Positions 42,654-51,567 of a stretch of 64,000 nucleotides of DNA are shown piece by piece. Source of the stretch: Candidatus Vicinibacter proximus (GTDB lineage: Bacteria; Bacteroidota; Bacteroidia; Chitinophagales; Saprospiraceae). The position numbers and the translations under genes are program-made. Location: contig JADJOE010000003.1 in NCBI GenBank assembly GCA_016713905.1, forward strand, positions 1,240,001 to 1,304,000. Direction: 5' to 3'. Below the pieces are notes generated by a model. That model did no database searches and was not told the origin of the DNA. It saw only the letters and a program-made list of their open reading frames with translations. The stretch's first letter is position 1. Each line of letters opens with the position of its first letter.

Positions 42654-43313
42654 ATGCTAAGACTTTTCTTCTTGATCTCCTCTCTTTTAGTTCTACTTTT
42701 TCTCAAAAACCATTCATTTAATTACCCTCCAGTTAATAGTGCAAGTGTCGGAGATGATCATTTGGTAAAATTGTATCAAAAATGTGAATTGACCGGAATA
42801 TTGAGCTTTGAAGTATTTTCAAAAGCTGTAGAAGGCATACGAAAATTCAATCCTCAAAAAAATATTATCTCAATTTGTGATTTCACTCTACCTTCTTTCA
42901 AGGAACGCTTTTTTGTAATAGACCTAGAACATGCCAAATTAATAACTACCAGTTTAGTTGCACACGGAAGGAATTCTGGACTTATTATGGCAAATTCTTT
43001 TTCAAACAAACCTAATTCACTTCAATCCAGTTTGGGTTTTTTTCGTGTTGGTTCGAAAATAAAAAGCCCAAAACATGGAGATGCACTTTTGCTGGAAGGC
43101 TTGGAAAAGGGTCTAAATGATCAAGCCAGAAACAGAGAAATAATCATTCATGCTGCTGAATATGTTAGTAAGGACTATATTGAAAAAAATGGAAAATTGG
43201 GTAGGAGTTTTGGATGCCCTGCTTTACCAAGTTCCATTCTTAAAACAATTTTACCAAAAATCGGTAATGGAAGTTTGCTATATATTCATGGCCAACAAAA
43301 TATTAAAGCATAA
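42654..43313 (+). CDS. Murein L,D-transpeptidase-like catalytic domain protein (YkuD_2 type)
   Basis: The 219-residue protein has an N-terminal hydrophobic segment (about 1-20), probably a signal peptide or anchor, and a C-terminal catalytic region with the motif GRSFGCPALP; the nucleophile should be Cys188. IIIHAAEYVS carries the conserved His. This belongs to the compact YkuD_2-like group that may crosslink or cleave peptidoglycan in the periplasm. A larger L,D-transpeptidase follows 43 bp downstream. Confidence 0.85.
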   Translation: MLRLFFLISSLLVLLFLKNHSFNYPPVNSASVGDDHLVKLYQKCELTGILSFEVFSKAVEGIRKFNPQKNIISICDFTLPSFKERFFVIDLEHAKLITTSLVAHGRNSGLIMANSFSNKPNSLQSSLGFFRVGSKIKSPKHGDALLLEGLEKGLNDQARNREIIIHAAEYVSKDYIEKNGKLGRSFGCPALPSSILKTILPKIGNGSLLYIHGQQNIKA

Positions 43314-43356
43314 AATATTTTATTGTTGAAAACTAAAAATTACCAGATATAAACTA

Positions 43357-45024
43357 ATGTTTAAATACTTGCTTGAAAAAGTTTTCTGCCAAGTTTTTTT
43401 AAGTTTAGTTTTTATATTATTCACAAGCCATTTTTTGGTGTATACTTCTTGTGTCCATAAACACAACAAAAAATTTCTGATCCAGGACACTACATTATAT
43501 TCCCCAACAAAATTTACAGATTTAACCATAGACAGAAGTAAATTTGTTACATATTTAGAAAAGTTCAATATAGATTCAAATATTTGTGAAGACATCCTGT
43601 CTTTTTATGAAAGAAGAGAAAATCAATTTGCATGGTTTACAGAAAATGGAATTTCTGAAGCAGCTGTTAACTTTAGTAACTTAGTCGATTTATACAAACT
43701 TCAGCTTGGAGACAGCACAATAAAATTAGACCTATTAGATCAAATTTATGAAAAGCTAAACCATGACTCTAATTACTTTTATAAACATCCCGAAGAAATC
43801 TATAATGTAGAATTTTTTCTCACCACATCTTTTTTCAATTATGCACATAAAGTATATTCCGGAATTTATAAAAACCCAAAAGATCTTGAATGGTACATTC
43901 CCAGAAGAAAGAAAAACTATGATCATTTATTAGAAAGTATTGTTAAAAAAGATAAGGATTTTTCAAAATATGAACCCATAAATCCATTTTATCAAAGCTT
44001 AAGAACGAAGCTGATCTATTTGAAGTCAATTTTTCCTCAACTTACAGAACTACATGAGGAAATAAAATCACTACAATTTTCTAATTTACCTGTAGACTCA
44101 ATCCCAAAATCGATAATCAATTATCTAAAATTATTAGACGAATATTCTTATGATCAATATGACTGTCCCCTATTTTCAAACTACATTCAAAGCTATCAAA
44201 AACATCATGGGATTAATGGTTCAGGTCAGCTGGATAGCATAACATTATCCACACTTCAAATTTCACCAGATGACATTTTAAAAAAAATAATTATTAACAT
44301 GGAGCGGATGCGCTGGTTAACAGACACCATTCCTAACCGCTTCATTCTTGTAAATATCCCTGACTATAAGCTTTTTGTTTTTGATTCTTCAAAATACCAA
44401 TGGGAAATGAAAGTCGTTGTTGGCAAAAGCATTCATGCAACAAATATTTTTGCCGGAAATATGGAATACCTGGTTTTTAATCCCTATTGGAATATACCTC
44501 CAAGTATTATTAAAAATGAAATCCTTCCATCTTTAAAAAAGGACCAAAATTATATTAATCGTAATGAAATGGAGGTTTTGTCCGGGAATGAAGTATTAAA
44601 TTCAAGAAGTATTAATTGGAAAAAATACAAGGACAATGTTCCTTTTACTATTCGCCAAAAACCTGGACCAAAAAATGCATTGGGAAAAATCAAATTCATT
44701 TTTCCAAACAACTTTAATATATACCTTCACGACACCCCAGCTAAATCACTATTTACTGAGCAAAAAAGAGGATTTAGCCATGGATGTGTTAGATTGGCAG
44801 AACCTCTTAAGTTGGCCGAATATTTATTAAGCTATAATTCTAGTGAATTGAAGAAAATTTACAATTCCGACAAAGAAATGAAAGTCATTCTCCCTCATCC
44901 TATTTCGGTTTTGATATGCTATTTCACTGCCTGGGTTGACATCAATGGGAATCTTAACACCAGAGAGGATCTATACAGGCATGATGAAAAGCTTGAAAGG
45001 GAAATTTTTGGAAAGGTGAAATAA
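43357..45024 (+). CDS. L,D-transpeptidase, YcbB/LdtD-like
   Basis: The 555-residue protein has a membrane anchor or signal at about 10-30, a scaffold-like region (about 65-250), a peptidoglycan-binding-like segment (SYQKHHGINGSGQLDSITLSTL, about 290) and a YkuD catalytic domain (about 325-500) with VNIPDYKLFVF and the active-site SHGCVRL (His475, Cys477). This is the architecture of LdtD/YcbB enzymes that make 3-3 crosslinks in peptidoglycan. It may work with the smaller transpeptidase upstream. Confidence 0.92.
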   Translation: MFKYLLEKVFCQVFLSLVFILFTSHFLVYTSCVHKHNKKFLIQDTTLYSPTKFTDLTIDRSKFVTYLEKFNIDSNICEDILSFYERRENQFAWFTENGISEAAVNFSNLVDLYKLQLGDSTIKLDLLDQIYEKLNHDSNYFYKHPEEIYNVEFFLTTSFFNYAHKVYSGIYKNPKDLEWYIPRRKKNYDHLLESIVKKDKDFSKYEPINPFYQSLRTKLIYLKSIFPQLTELHEEIKSLQFSNLPVDSIPKSIINYLKLLDEYSYDQYDCPLFSNYIQSYQKHHGINGSGQLDSITLSTLQISPDDILKKIIINMERMRWLTDTIPNRFILVNIPDYKLFVFDSSKYQWEMKVVVGKSIHATNIFAGNMEYLVFNPYWNIPPSIIKNEILPSLKKDQNYINRNEMEVLSGNEVLNSRSINWKKYKDNVPFTIRQKPGPKNALGKIKFIFPNNFNIYLHDTPAKSLFTEQKRGFSHGCVRLAEPLKLAEYLLSYNSSELKKIYNSDKEMKVILPHPISVLICYFTAWVDINGNLNTREDLYRHDEKLEREIFGKVK

Positions 45025-45252
45025 ATTACTTGTAGTATTTGCTCTATAATTACTGCTTTCTGTTTCAAGGAAATCCTTCCTATATTTAAACTTAATATTA
45101 TATATAATTAAGTTTTTTTGCAGGAAAATATTTGCAGCATTCTTGTTTAAGCATGGTTAATAATTAAAAGCTAAAGTTTTAACCCGCTCATAAGGAACTA
45201 TTTTATTCAACAATTTGTTCTACAGTCATTATTTCACAATTAAAATTGTTTT

Positions 45253-45633
45253 ATGAGTTTACAGAATAAGTATAAGCCAGTTTTGGATCTTGGTGTTGAA
45301 TTAGGAATCCAGGACGGATTTGTTCAAGAAGAGAATGGCGTTTTAAAAATGGGTGGTGTTGCTGCGACCCAATACCAAAAAGATCAGATTTGGGATAAGA
45401 TAAAGTCAATAGGTGGTGAAAACCCAAGTGATTTAATAGCTGATATTAACGTAAGTAATACAGCATACTACACCAAACATACTGTTGCTAAAGGAGAAAG
45501 TCTGAGTTTAATCGCCAAAAAGTATTACAAAGACCCAATGAAATACAAGGCTATTTTTGAAGCAAATACAAATATCCTTAAAGATCCAGATTTAATTCAC
45601 CCTGGACAGGAACTTGTGATTCCAAATTTATAA
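45253..45633 (+). CDS. LysM-domain protein (YgaU/Kbp-like)
   Basis: The 126-residue protein has an N-terminal region resembling a BON-like fold (about 10-65, GIQDGFVQEENGVLKMGGVAAT) and a C-terminal LysM domain (about 76-124, HTVAKGESLSLIAKKYY...NTNILKDPDLIHPGQELVIP). That domain pair is that of E. coli YgaU/Kbp, a potassium-sensing protein. No signal peptide is present, which fits a cytoplasmic Kbp-like protein. It is monocistronic with its own terminator. Confidence 0.88.
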   Translation: MSLQNKYKPVLDLGVELGIQDGFVQEENGVLKMGGVAATQYQKDQIWDKIKSIGGENPSDLIADINVSNTAYYTKHTVAKGESLSLIAKKYYKDPMKYKAIFEANTNILKDPDLIHPGQELVIPNL

Positions 45634-45654
45634 AAAATCCTAAACATAAAATGT

Positions 45655-45685
45655 GGCCTTGGCATAATTCCAAGGCCTTTTTTTT
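45655..45685 (+). terminator. Rho-independent terminator of the LysM gene
   Basis: GGCCTTGG - CATAATT - CCAAGGCC, 8-bp stem, followed by eight T. Confidence 0.93.
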
Positions 45686-45749
45686 GTATTTATTAAAGCT
45701 TTAAAATTATATTGTCCAAAATATCGTTATTTGCCTAAATCTCAACATA

Positions 45750-47537
45750 ATGCTTCAAACCAGGATCTTTTTAATAGGAGTATTTTTATCAACTTTTCTA
45801 CTCATGCTAGCGCAAAATCCTCAGACAAATGCCGTTGTAGAAAATTATAGCAAACTTGATCCGGGAGAAGCTGTACGGGCGATCTTAATTGATAAACAGA
45901 ATTTTAAATGGTTAGGTACAGACAAAGGATTATATAGACTAATCAGTATAGATTCAGACCCAGAATTAATCAGTTCAGATTCCATTACGGGGCTTACTGA
46001 AGACAAGAAAGAGTTAGTCTGGTATGGTAACCGAAAACAACAATTAACCACGGAGGATCAAGCTCAAACCATCACACTTGGAGCAACCAATGCAAAAATA
46101 AGCTGTATGACCTATTACAAGGGAGACATTTGGGTGGGCACAGACCAGGGCTTATTCAGGGTTTCAGATGATCAGGGTAAAGTTTTACAACATCACAAAA
46201 CCAGTAATTCCAAACTAAAATCCAATCAAATAAACATGCTATTTGCTGATCCTGAAGGAAAGCTTTGGGTGGGAACAGATAATGGCGTAGTTATTATTGA
46301 AAAAAATGACTGGGATGCTTATGAAAAAGAACATAAAATAACAGGTGCTGTTGCAACAAAAGAAGGAATTTGGCTTTTGGCAGAAAAGAAAATGTGGTTA
46401 ATTTACAAGGAGGAAGGTAGAGACAGATGGCAAGATGCCGCTGTTAAAAGAGGATTAAGTTCAGGACCAGTAAGAGCAATTGTTGCAGATAGCAAAGGGC
46501 AGATATATGTTGCATCGGAAATTCTCGTAAAATTTGATCCTTATACCGATAAAAGTCTTCAGATAGATAAAGATTACGGATTTGTATCTGCACAAACCCT
46601 CTCCTTAGCATGTGATAAGAATGACGATTTATGGGTAGGAACCGCGGACAGAGGTTTATTCAGAATTGATATCATTGAAGGAGATGTTGAAGAGTTGTCC
46701 GTGGTGGCATTTTCCAAAGGCGAAATAAAATGTCCAGGGGTAAAATCGGCATCTATTACAGTCATTGCGCGTGGGGGAAAAACTCCCTACAGTTACCAAT
46801 GGAATAAACCTGAATTCTACGGCAGTAAGATCGATTCTGCAGGGGCTGGCAATTATTCTGTAACCGTAACTGATGCGGAAGGCGAGGAATTCGTGGCAAC
46901 AGTTCAGATACGAGAACCAGAGCCAATAGACGTTGAAATATTATCTAAACAAAGGGTGTCTGAGATCAACAAAAAAGATGGAAAAGCGACAATCAAGGTA
47001 AAAGGTGGGTCTGCTCCTTACAGAATTATTTGGGACAATGGAAGGACCGGACTATCCGTATCTAATTTATCCGCAGGAAAACATGTGGTTAAAATTTATG
47101 ACCAAAATCAATGCTTCCAATCATCTAACCTCTATATAGAAGCTCCAAAGGCAATTCCTGAACTAGAAAGAGAAAAATTAGCTGTTGGCCAAACATTAAG
47201 GATAAACGAACTTTATTTTACCGCTGATTCTGCTATTATTTCTAGTGAATCATACCCTGTAATTGATGAAATCTTTGAATTTCTCATAAAAAATAAAGAC
47301 ATTGTAATTGAAATTGGTGGACACACAAACGGGATTCCTCCACACGAATATTGTGATAAACTGTCCGCTCAAAGGGCCAAAAATGTAGCGAATTACCTGT
47401 ATGAAAAAGGTATTCCTTTAGATCAGATTTCACATAGAGGATATGGAAAACGCGTTCCCATTGCATCGAACGAAACCCTTTCCGGCAGGCAAAAGAACCA
47501 ACGTGTGGAAATGAAGATTATAAGTTTGGCAAAATAA
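45750..47537 (+). CDS. Exported propeller-SprB-OmpA fusion protein
   Basis: The 595-residue protein starts with a signal peptide (LIGVFLSTFLLMLAQ). Residues about 35-310 carry Reg_prop/YvrR-like propeller blades (DKQNFKWLGTDKGLYRL, GDIWVGTDQGLFRV, GKLWVGTDNGVVII, DDLWVGTADRGLFRI). Two SprB-like modules follow (about 325-470, ARGGKTPYSYQWNKP...YSVTVTDAEG and KGGSAPYRIIWDNG). The C-terminal OmpA domain (about 478-590, LNELYFTADSAII..., GHTNG, SAQRAKNVANYL, RGYGKRVP) binds peptidoglycan. Such fusions are likely periplasmic or outer-membrane anchors; the partner is unknown. The propeller usually sits on sensor kinases, so the combination is notable. Confidence 0.88.
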   Translation: MLQTRIFLIGVFLSTFLLMLAQNPQTNAVVENYSKLDPGEAVRAILIDKQNFKWLGTDKGLYRLISIDSDPELISSDSITGLTEDKKELVWYGNRKQQLTTEDQAQTITLGATNAKISCMTYYKGDIWVGTDQGLFRVSDDQGKVLQHHKTSNSKLKSNQINMLFADPEGKLWVGTDNGVVIIEKNDWDAYEKEHKITGAVATKEGIWLLAEKKMWLIYKEEGRDRWQDAAVKRGLSSGPVRAIVADSKGQIYVASEILVKFDPYTDKSLQIDKDYGFVSAQTLSLACDKNDDLWVGTADRGLFRIDIIEGDVEELSVVAFSKGEIKCPGVKSASITVIARGGKTPYSYQWNKPEFYGSKIDSAGAGNYSVTVTDAEGEEFVATVQIREPEPIDVEILSKQRVSEINKKDGKATIKVKGGSAPYRIIWDNGRTGLSVSNLSAGKHVVKIYDQNQCFQSSNLYIEAPKAIPELEREKLAVGQTLRINELYFTADSAIISSESYPVIDEIFEFLIKNKDIVIEIGGHTNGIPPHEYCDKLSAQRAKNVANYLYEKGIPLDQISHRGYGKRVPIASNETLSGRQKNQRVEMKIISLAK

Positions 47538-47571
47538 ACTATCCACAATATTGATTGACCTTGAATTCGAA

Positions 47572-47602
47572 CAAATATATATGATAAATTCATATATATT
47601 TG
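47572..47602. promoter_or_regulatory. Perfect 13-bp inverted repeat upstream of the first methyltransferase
   Basis: CAAATATATATGA - TAAAT - TCATATATATTTG. The right arm contains the -7 box TATATTTG, and by symmetry the left arm contains the same box on the reverse strand. It follows the OmpA-fusion gene by 34 bp and could also act as an AU-rich terminator. Confidence 0.5.
47595..47602 (+). promoter_or_regulatory. -7 promoter box of the methyltransferase pair
   Basis: TATATTTG, 30 nt before ATG 47633, embedded in the palindrome. Confidence 0.5.
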
Positions 47603-47632
47603 TATTTTATTTATGGTTTTAGAATTTTAGAT

Positions 47633-48526
47633 ATGTCAAATTTGAATTTAACTAAATGTCCAATTTGCGGTTCAGATTTGATCATCAAAGGAATAGAGTT
47701 AAAGGATTATAAAATTTCGCAAGAACAATTTCAACTTGCAAGTTGCGCTCAATGTGATCAATTATTTACCCAAAATCCACCAACAGAATTAAATTCAGGT
47801 GATTATTATAAAAGTGAGCGTTACATTTCTCATTCCAATTCGAACAAAGGAATAATAAATTATCTGTATCATATCGTGAGGATATACATGCTTCGAAGGA
47901 AAAGGAAAATAATTTCCAATATTACTTCAGCTAAAAATCTAATTGATATTGGTTGCGGCACCGGGTACTTCTTGAATGAAATGCAAAGAAATGGTTATCG
48001 GGTAAATGGAATTGAACGCAGTCCTGAGGCCAGACAATTTTGTATTGAAAAATTTAAATTGGATGTTTTCTCACCCGATTATATATTTAATGATCTAATT
48101 CAAAATAAGTTTGAAATAGCAACGATGTGGCATGTTTTGGAACATATATATGATCCCAACAAATATTTGAAAGCAATTCACAAGATTCTCCAAGATGAGT
48201 CTTATCTCTTTATTGCTGTGCCAAATTACAAATCCAATGATGGTGAACATTATCGAGATTATTGGGCCGGATATGATGTTCCCAGACATCTATGGCATTT
48301 TGATACCTCCACAATTACCAACTTAGTGGAAGGTGTTGGTTTTCAATTAGTGTCTTTGCACCGTTTGCCGTTTGATTCCTATTATGTTTCACTACTGAGC
48401 GAAAGTTATAAAAAGAATCGTTTTTTTGTGTTCATGGGTTTGTATAGAGGGCTTATATCTCATATTGTGAGCTTGTTTAAGATTAAACGGACAAGTTCAA
48501 TTTTGTATGTTTTTAAAAAAAAATAA
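47633..48526 (+). CDS. SAM-dependent methyltransferase with N-terminal zinc-finger-like Cys pairs
   Basis: The 297-residue protein begins with KCPICGSDL and, 30 residues on, SCAQCDQLF, a possible zinc site, then the SAM motif I LIDIGCGTGYFLNEM at about 105, MWHVLEHIYDP as motif post I, and YWAGYDVPRHLWHFD. Proteins of this layout are often involved in surface polysaccharide or natural-product modification; the substrate is unknown. Start ATG 47633 is chosen because the longer frame covers the promoter. A second methyltransferase follows directly. Confidence 0.87.
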   Translation: MSNLNLTKCPICGSDLIIKGIELKDYKISQEQFQLASCAQCDQLFTQNPPTELNSGDYYKSERYISHSNSNKGIINYLYHIVRIYMLRRKRKIISNITSAKNLIDIGCGTGYFLNEMQRNGYRVNGIERSPEARQFCIEKFKLDVFSPDYIFNDLIQNKFEIATMWHVLEHIYDPNKYLKAIHKILQDESYLFIAVPNYKSNDGEHYRDYWAGYDVPRHLWHFDTSTITNLVEGVGFQLVSLHRLPFDSYYVSLLSESYKKNRFFVFMGLYRGLISHIVSLFKIKRTSSILYVFKKK

Positions 48527-48527
48527 A

Positions 48528-49295
48528 ATGATAGGAACTGCAGAACGTGTATCTGATCATGACCAAACAGACAATTACGTATATCAGCGCTGTTTATTTG
48601 CCTACCATGAGGCTGTAAATAGGATTTCCGGAAGGGTACTTGAAATTGGAACAGGCAGTGGTCTTGGCGTAAAGCTGATAGCAGCACAGTGCAATGAATT
48701 TATCACAGTGGATAAATATGCCAGCGATATTGAATTTTCCCAATTCCCCAATGCAAGATTTCTTCAAATGGAAATCCCCCCCTTTAAAGGCTTTGAAGAT
48801 AATTACTTTGATTTTGTAATATCTTTCCAGGTAATAGAACATCTGGAAGATGATTCTTTATTCGTGAAAGAAATATTAAGGGTGCTTAAGAAGGGAGGAA
48901 AAGCGATTCTAACTACCCCAAATCGAATTCAATCTCTAAGCAGGAATCCTTGGCATGTAAGGGAATACCTTGGTTCTGAACTTGAAGAATTACTATTAAA
49001 GCAGGGATTTAATTCAGTAGAAAAACTTGGTACATTTGGGAATACAAAAGTCTTAGAATATATTGAATCAAACAAAGCATCCATTAAAAAGATAACCAGA
49101 TTTGATATTTTTAATCTTCAGTATAAACTACCAAGAAAACTTTTGCAAATCCCATACGATTTTTTCAATAGAATGAACCGAAAAATGATCGCAAAAAACA
49201 TTACACAAGTAAACGGTTCTATAAAGGTTGATGACTTTTACGTTGGTCTCCAAAATGAAGATAGCCTGGACCTCTTTTTTATAGCAACTAAATGA
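48528..49295 (+). CDS. SAM-dependent methyltransferase (class I)
   Basis: The 255-residue protein has SAM motif I VLEIGTGSGLGVKLIA at about 38, an acidic loop, and VISFQVIEHLEDD and EILRVLKKGGKAILTTPN, the Methyltransf_11/25 pattern. It starts one base after the stop codon of the previous methyltransferase, so the pair is cotranscribed and perhaps translationally coupled. An in-frame ATG at 48507 would overlap the upstream gene. Substrate unknown. It converges on typA with 24 bp between. Confidence 0.88.
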   Translation: MIGTAERVSDHDQTDNYVYQRCLFAYHEAVNRISGRVLEIGTGSGLGVKLIAAQCNEFITVDKYASDIEFSQFPNARFLQMEIPPFKGFEDNYFDFVISFQVIEHLEDDSLFVKEILRVLKKGGKAILTTPNRIQSLSRNPWHVREYLGSELEELLLKQGFNSVEKLGTFGNTKVLEYIESNKASIKKITRFDIFNLQYKLPRKLLQIPYDFFNRMNRKMIAKNITQVNGSIKVDDFYVGLQNEDSLDLFFIATK

Positions 49296-49319
49296 GCTTA
49301 AAGCAAATTGAAAAAGAAA

Positions 49320-51134
49320 TTATTCAGCCATTTCAACTTGTCTGGATGCTTTCTTTCTTTCATTTTCATCGAGGATAACCTTTCTTAATCTTAATGACTT
49401 TGGTGTAGCCTCTAAATATTCATCTTCCTGGATATATTCCAAAGCTTCTTCCAAAGAAAAATTTCTTTTGGGTGTTATTTGTGTAGTTCCATCACTTCCG
49501 GAAGCACGCATGTTGGTAAGCTTTTTACCGGTTATTACATTTACTACCAAATCTCCTGGACGAATATGTTCGCCAATTACTTGTCCGACATAAATCTGGT
49601 CTCCCGGGTCGATAAAAAAGGATCCCCTATCCTGCAAATTTCCAATTGAATATGCAGTGCAAGCTCCCATTTCTTTTGAAACGAAAACACCCATCACTCT
49701 TGAAGGAATCGCACCTTTCCAAGGTTCAAAATCTTTAAATCTATGCGCTATAATCGCTTCTCCAGCCGAGGCTGTTAACAACATATTTCTTAAACCAATT
49801 AAGCCTCTTGAAGGGATGTTAAATTCTATATGCGTCAAATCACCTTTTTGTTCCATAACGGTCATTTCCCCTTTACGTTGGCTGATCAATTCTATAACCT
49901 TACCACTAAAAGCTTCCGGGACATCAATGGTCAGAAGTTCAATTGGCTCACATTTTACCCCATCAATTTCTTTTACAATTACCCGAGGTTGGCCTACTTG
50001 TAATTCATAACCTTCTCTTCTCATGGTCTCAATAAGGATCGAGAGATGTAATATTCCTCTACCATAAACCAGGAAAGCATCCGGAGTATCTGTTTCTTCC
50101 ATTCGCATAGCTAAATTTTTCTCTAGCTCTTTTTCCAATCGTTCTCTAATGTGTCTTGAAGTAACAAATTTTCCTTCTTTTCCGAAGAAAGGTGAATTGT
50201 TAATCGTGAATAACATACACATCGTAGGCTCATCTACTTGAATAGGAACCATACCTTCAGGATTTTCAAATTCTGCAATGGTGTCTCCAATTTCAAAATT
50301 CTCTATTCCAAATACACCACAGATATCGCCGGCGACAACTTCTTCTACTTTAATTTTGCCTAATCCCTCAAAAGTAAACAACTCTTTAACCCTGGATTTG
50401 AGAATAGAACCGTCGCGCTTGACTAATGAAACTGGTTGATTTACTCTAATTGAACCTCTTTTAACTCTTCCAATGGCAATTCTGCCAATAAATGATGAAT
50501 AATCAAGAGAAGAAATCATAACCTGAAGACTACCTACATCAATCTTAGGTGAAGGAATATGTTCAATAATCATATCCAAAAGGTAAGTAATATCAGCGGT
50601 TGGATTTTTATAATCCGGCCCCATCCATCCTTGCTTTGATGAGCCATATACTGTAGGAAAATCAAGCTGCTCTTCGTTGGCATCAAGGTTGAAGAACAAT
50701 TCAAAAACTTGATCGTGCACTTCATCCGGCCTACAATTTGGTTTATCTACTTTATTGATTACTACAATGGGCTTTTTACCCATGGCCAATGCTTTTTGCA
50801 AAACAAACCTGGTTTGAGGCATAGCACCTTCAAATGCATCTACCAACAATAAAACCCCATCAGCCATGTTTAACACACGCTCCACCTCTCCACCAAAATC
50901 GGCGTGACCTGGCGTATCTATGATATTAATTTTGACATCCTTATACCTAACGGAGACGTTCTTTGCCAGAATAGTAATACCCCGCTCACGCTCTAGTTCG
51001 TTATTATCCAAAATCAATTCGCCAGTTTCCTGATTTTCTCTGAAAAGTTTTGTCTGATGAAGAATTTTATCAACCAAAGTGGTCTTACCATGGTCAACGT
51101 GCGCGATGATTGCGATGTTACGTATCTGAGTCAT
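49320..51134 (-). CDS. typA: Ribosome-associated GTPase TypA/BipA
   Basis: TypA is a translational GTPase related to EF-G that aids 50S assembly and stress adaptation. The 604-residue protein has P-loop AHVDHGKTTLVDKIL, G3 DTPGHADFGGEVERV, G4 NKVDKPNCRPDEV, an EF-Tu-like domain 2 and the TypA C-terminal block (GDLTHIEFNIPSRGLIGLRN). Length is standard. Confidence 0.97.
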   Translation of the reverse strand: MTQIRNIAIIAHVDHGKTTLVDKILHQTKLFRENQETGELILDNNELERERGITILAKNVSVRYKDVKINIIDTPGHADFGGEVERVLNMADGVLLLVDAFEGAMPQTRFVLQKALAMGKKPIVVINKVDKPNCRPDEVHDQVFELFFNLDANEEQLDFPTVYGSSKQGWMGPDYKNPTADITYLLDMIIEHIPSPKIDVGSLQVMISSLDYSSFIGRIAIGRVKRGSIRVNQPVSLVKRDGSILKSRVKELFTFEGLGKIKVEEVVAGDICGVFGIENFEIGDTIAEFENPEGMVPIQVDEPTMCMLFTINNSPFFGKEGKFVTSRHIRERLEKELEKNLAMRMEETDTPDAFLVYGRGILHLSILIETMRREGYELQVGQPRVIVKEIDGVKCEPIELLTIDVPEAFSGKVIELISQRKGEMTVMEQKGDLTHIEFNIPSRGLIGLRNMLLTASAGEAIIAHRFKDFEPWKGAIPSRVMGVFVSKEMGACTAYSIGNLQDRGSFFIDPGDQIYVGQVIGEHIRPGDLVVNVITGKKLTNMRASGSDGTTQITPKRNFSLEEALEYIQEDEYLEATPKSLRLRKVILDENERKKASRQVEMAE

Positions 51135-51150
51135 ATTAATATAATTATCG

Positions 51151-51158
51151 CAAAATTA
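51151..51158 (-). promoter_or_regulatory. -7 promoter box of typA
   Basis: Reverse strand TAATTTTG matches TAnnTTTG and lies 16 nt before the start codon. Confidence 0.5.
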
Positions 51159-51342
51159 AGACTAATGCGGCAGCTTAAGGTGTTAAAATCTCAGAATAAC
51201 AAATAATTTACAATAATAATCTGATGATTATATATTAATATAATCTTAATATTAAATTCAGAATGAAACATTTTCAACTCAAGAAAAACTTTAACTACAC
51301 TTTGCTTTCGCTGTTTTTTACAAAAAGCACCGTTCGAATTCC

Positions 51343-51567
51343 TTAAGTCTTTCTCTTTAAAATGTAAGCTATCTGTATAAAAATTAAATAACACCAAGGA
51401 AGTGCATGCATTATAAAATCAAACCAATCGATGTACTTCATTCCAATTGCTCCTCCCAGAATCCATTTTATTTTCCCATAAATATGTGGTTCAGGAAAGT
51501 AAGGCGTCAACCCCAATGTAAGACATAAAACTACAGCAAATATTAGCGATCCATTATTTTTAAGCAT
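51343..51567 (-). CDS. Small two-helix membrane protein (74 aa)
   Basis: Two hydrophobic segments (about 6-24 and 48-68) flank a conserved-looking loop PYFPEPHIYGKIKWILGGAIGMKYIDWFD. Very similar short proteins occur across Bacteroidota and are uncharacterised. It overlaps the 3' end of the fatty acid hydroxylase gene by 8 bp and is the last gene of the bkd-hydroxylase operon. Function unknown. Confidence 0.78.
   Translation of the reverse strand: MLKNNGSLIFAVVLCLTLGLTPYFPEPHIYGKIKWILGGAIGMKYIDWFDFIMHALPWCYLIFIQIAYILKRKT

Noticed and set aside
49657..50010. 117-residue forward frame opposite typA
   Set aside because: It is antisense to the conserved typA coding region and has no family features.
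51191..51397. 68-residue reverse-strand frame before the 74-residue protein gene's end
   Set aside because: It starts inside the 74-residue gene in another frame and runs into AT-rich non-coding DNA; no recognisable features.
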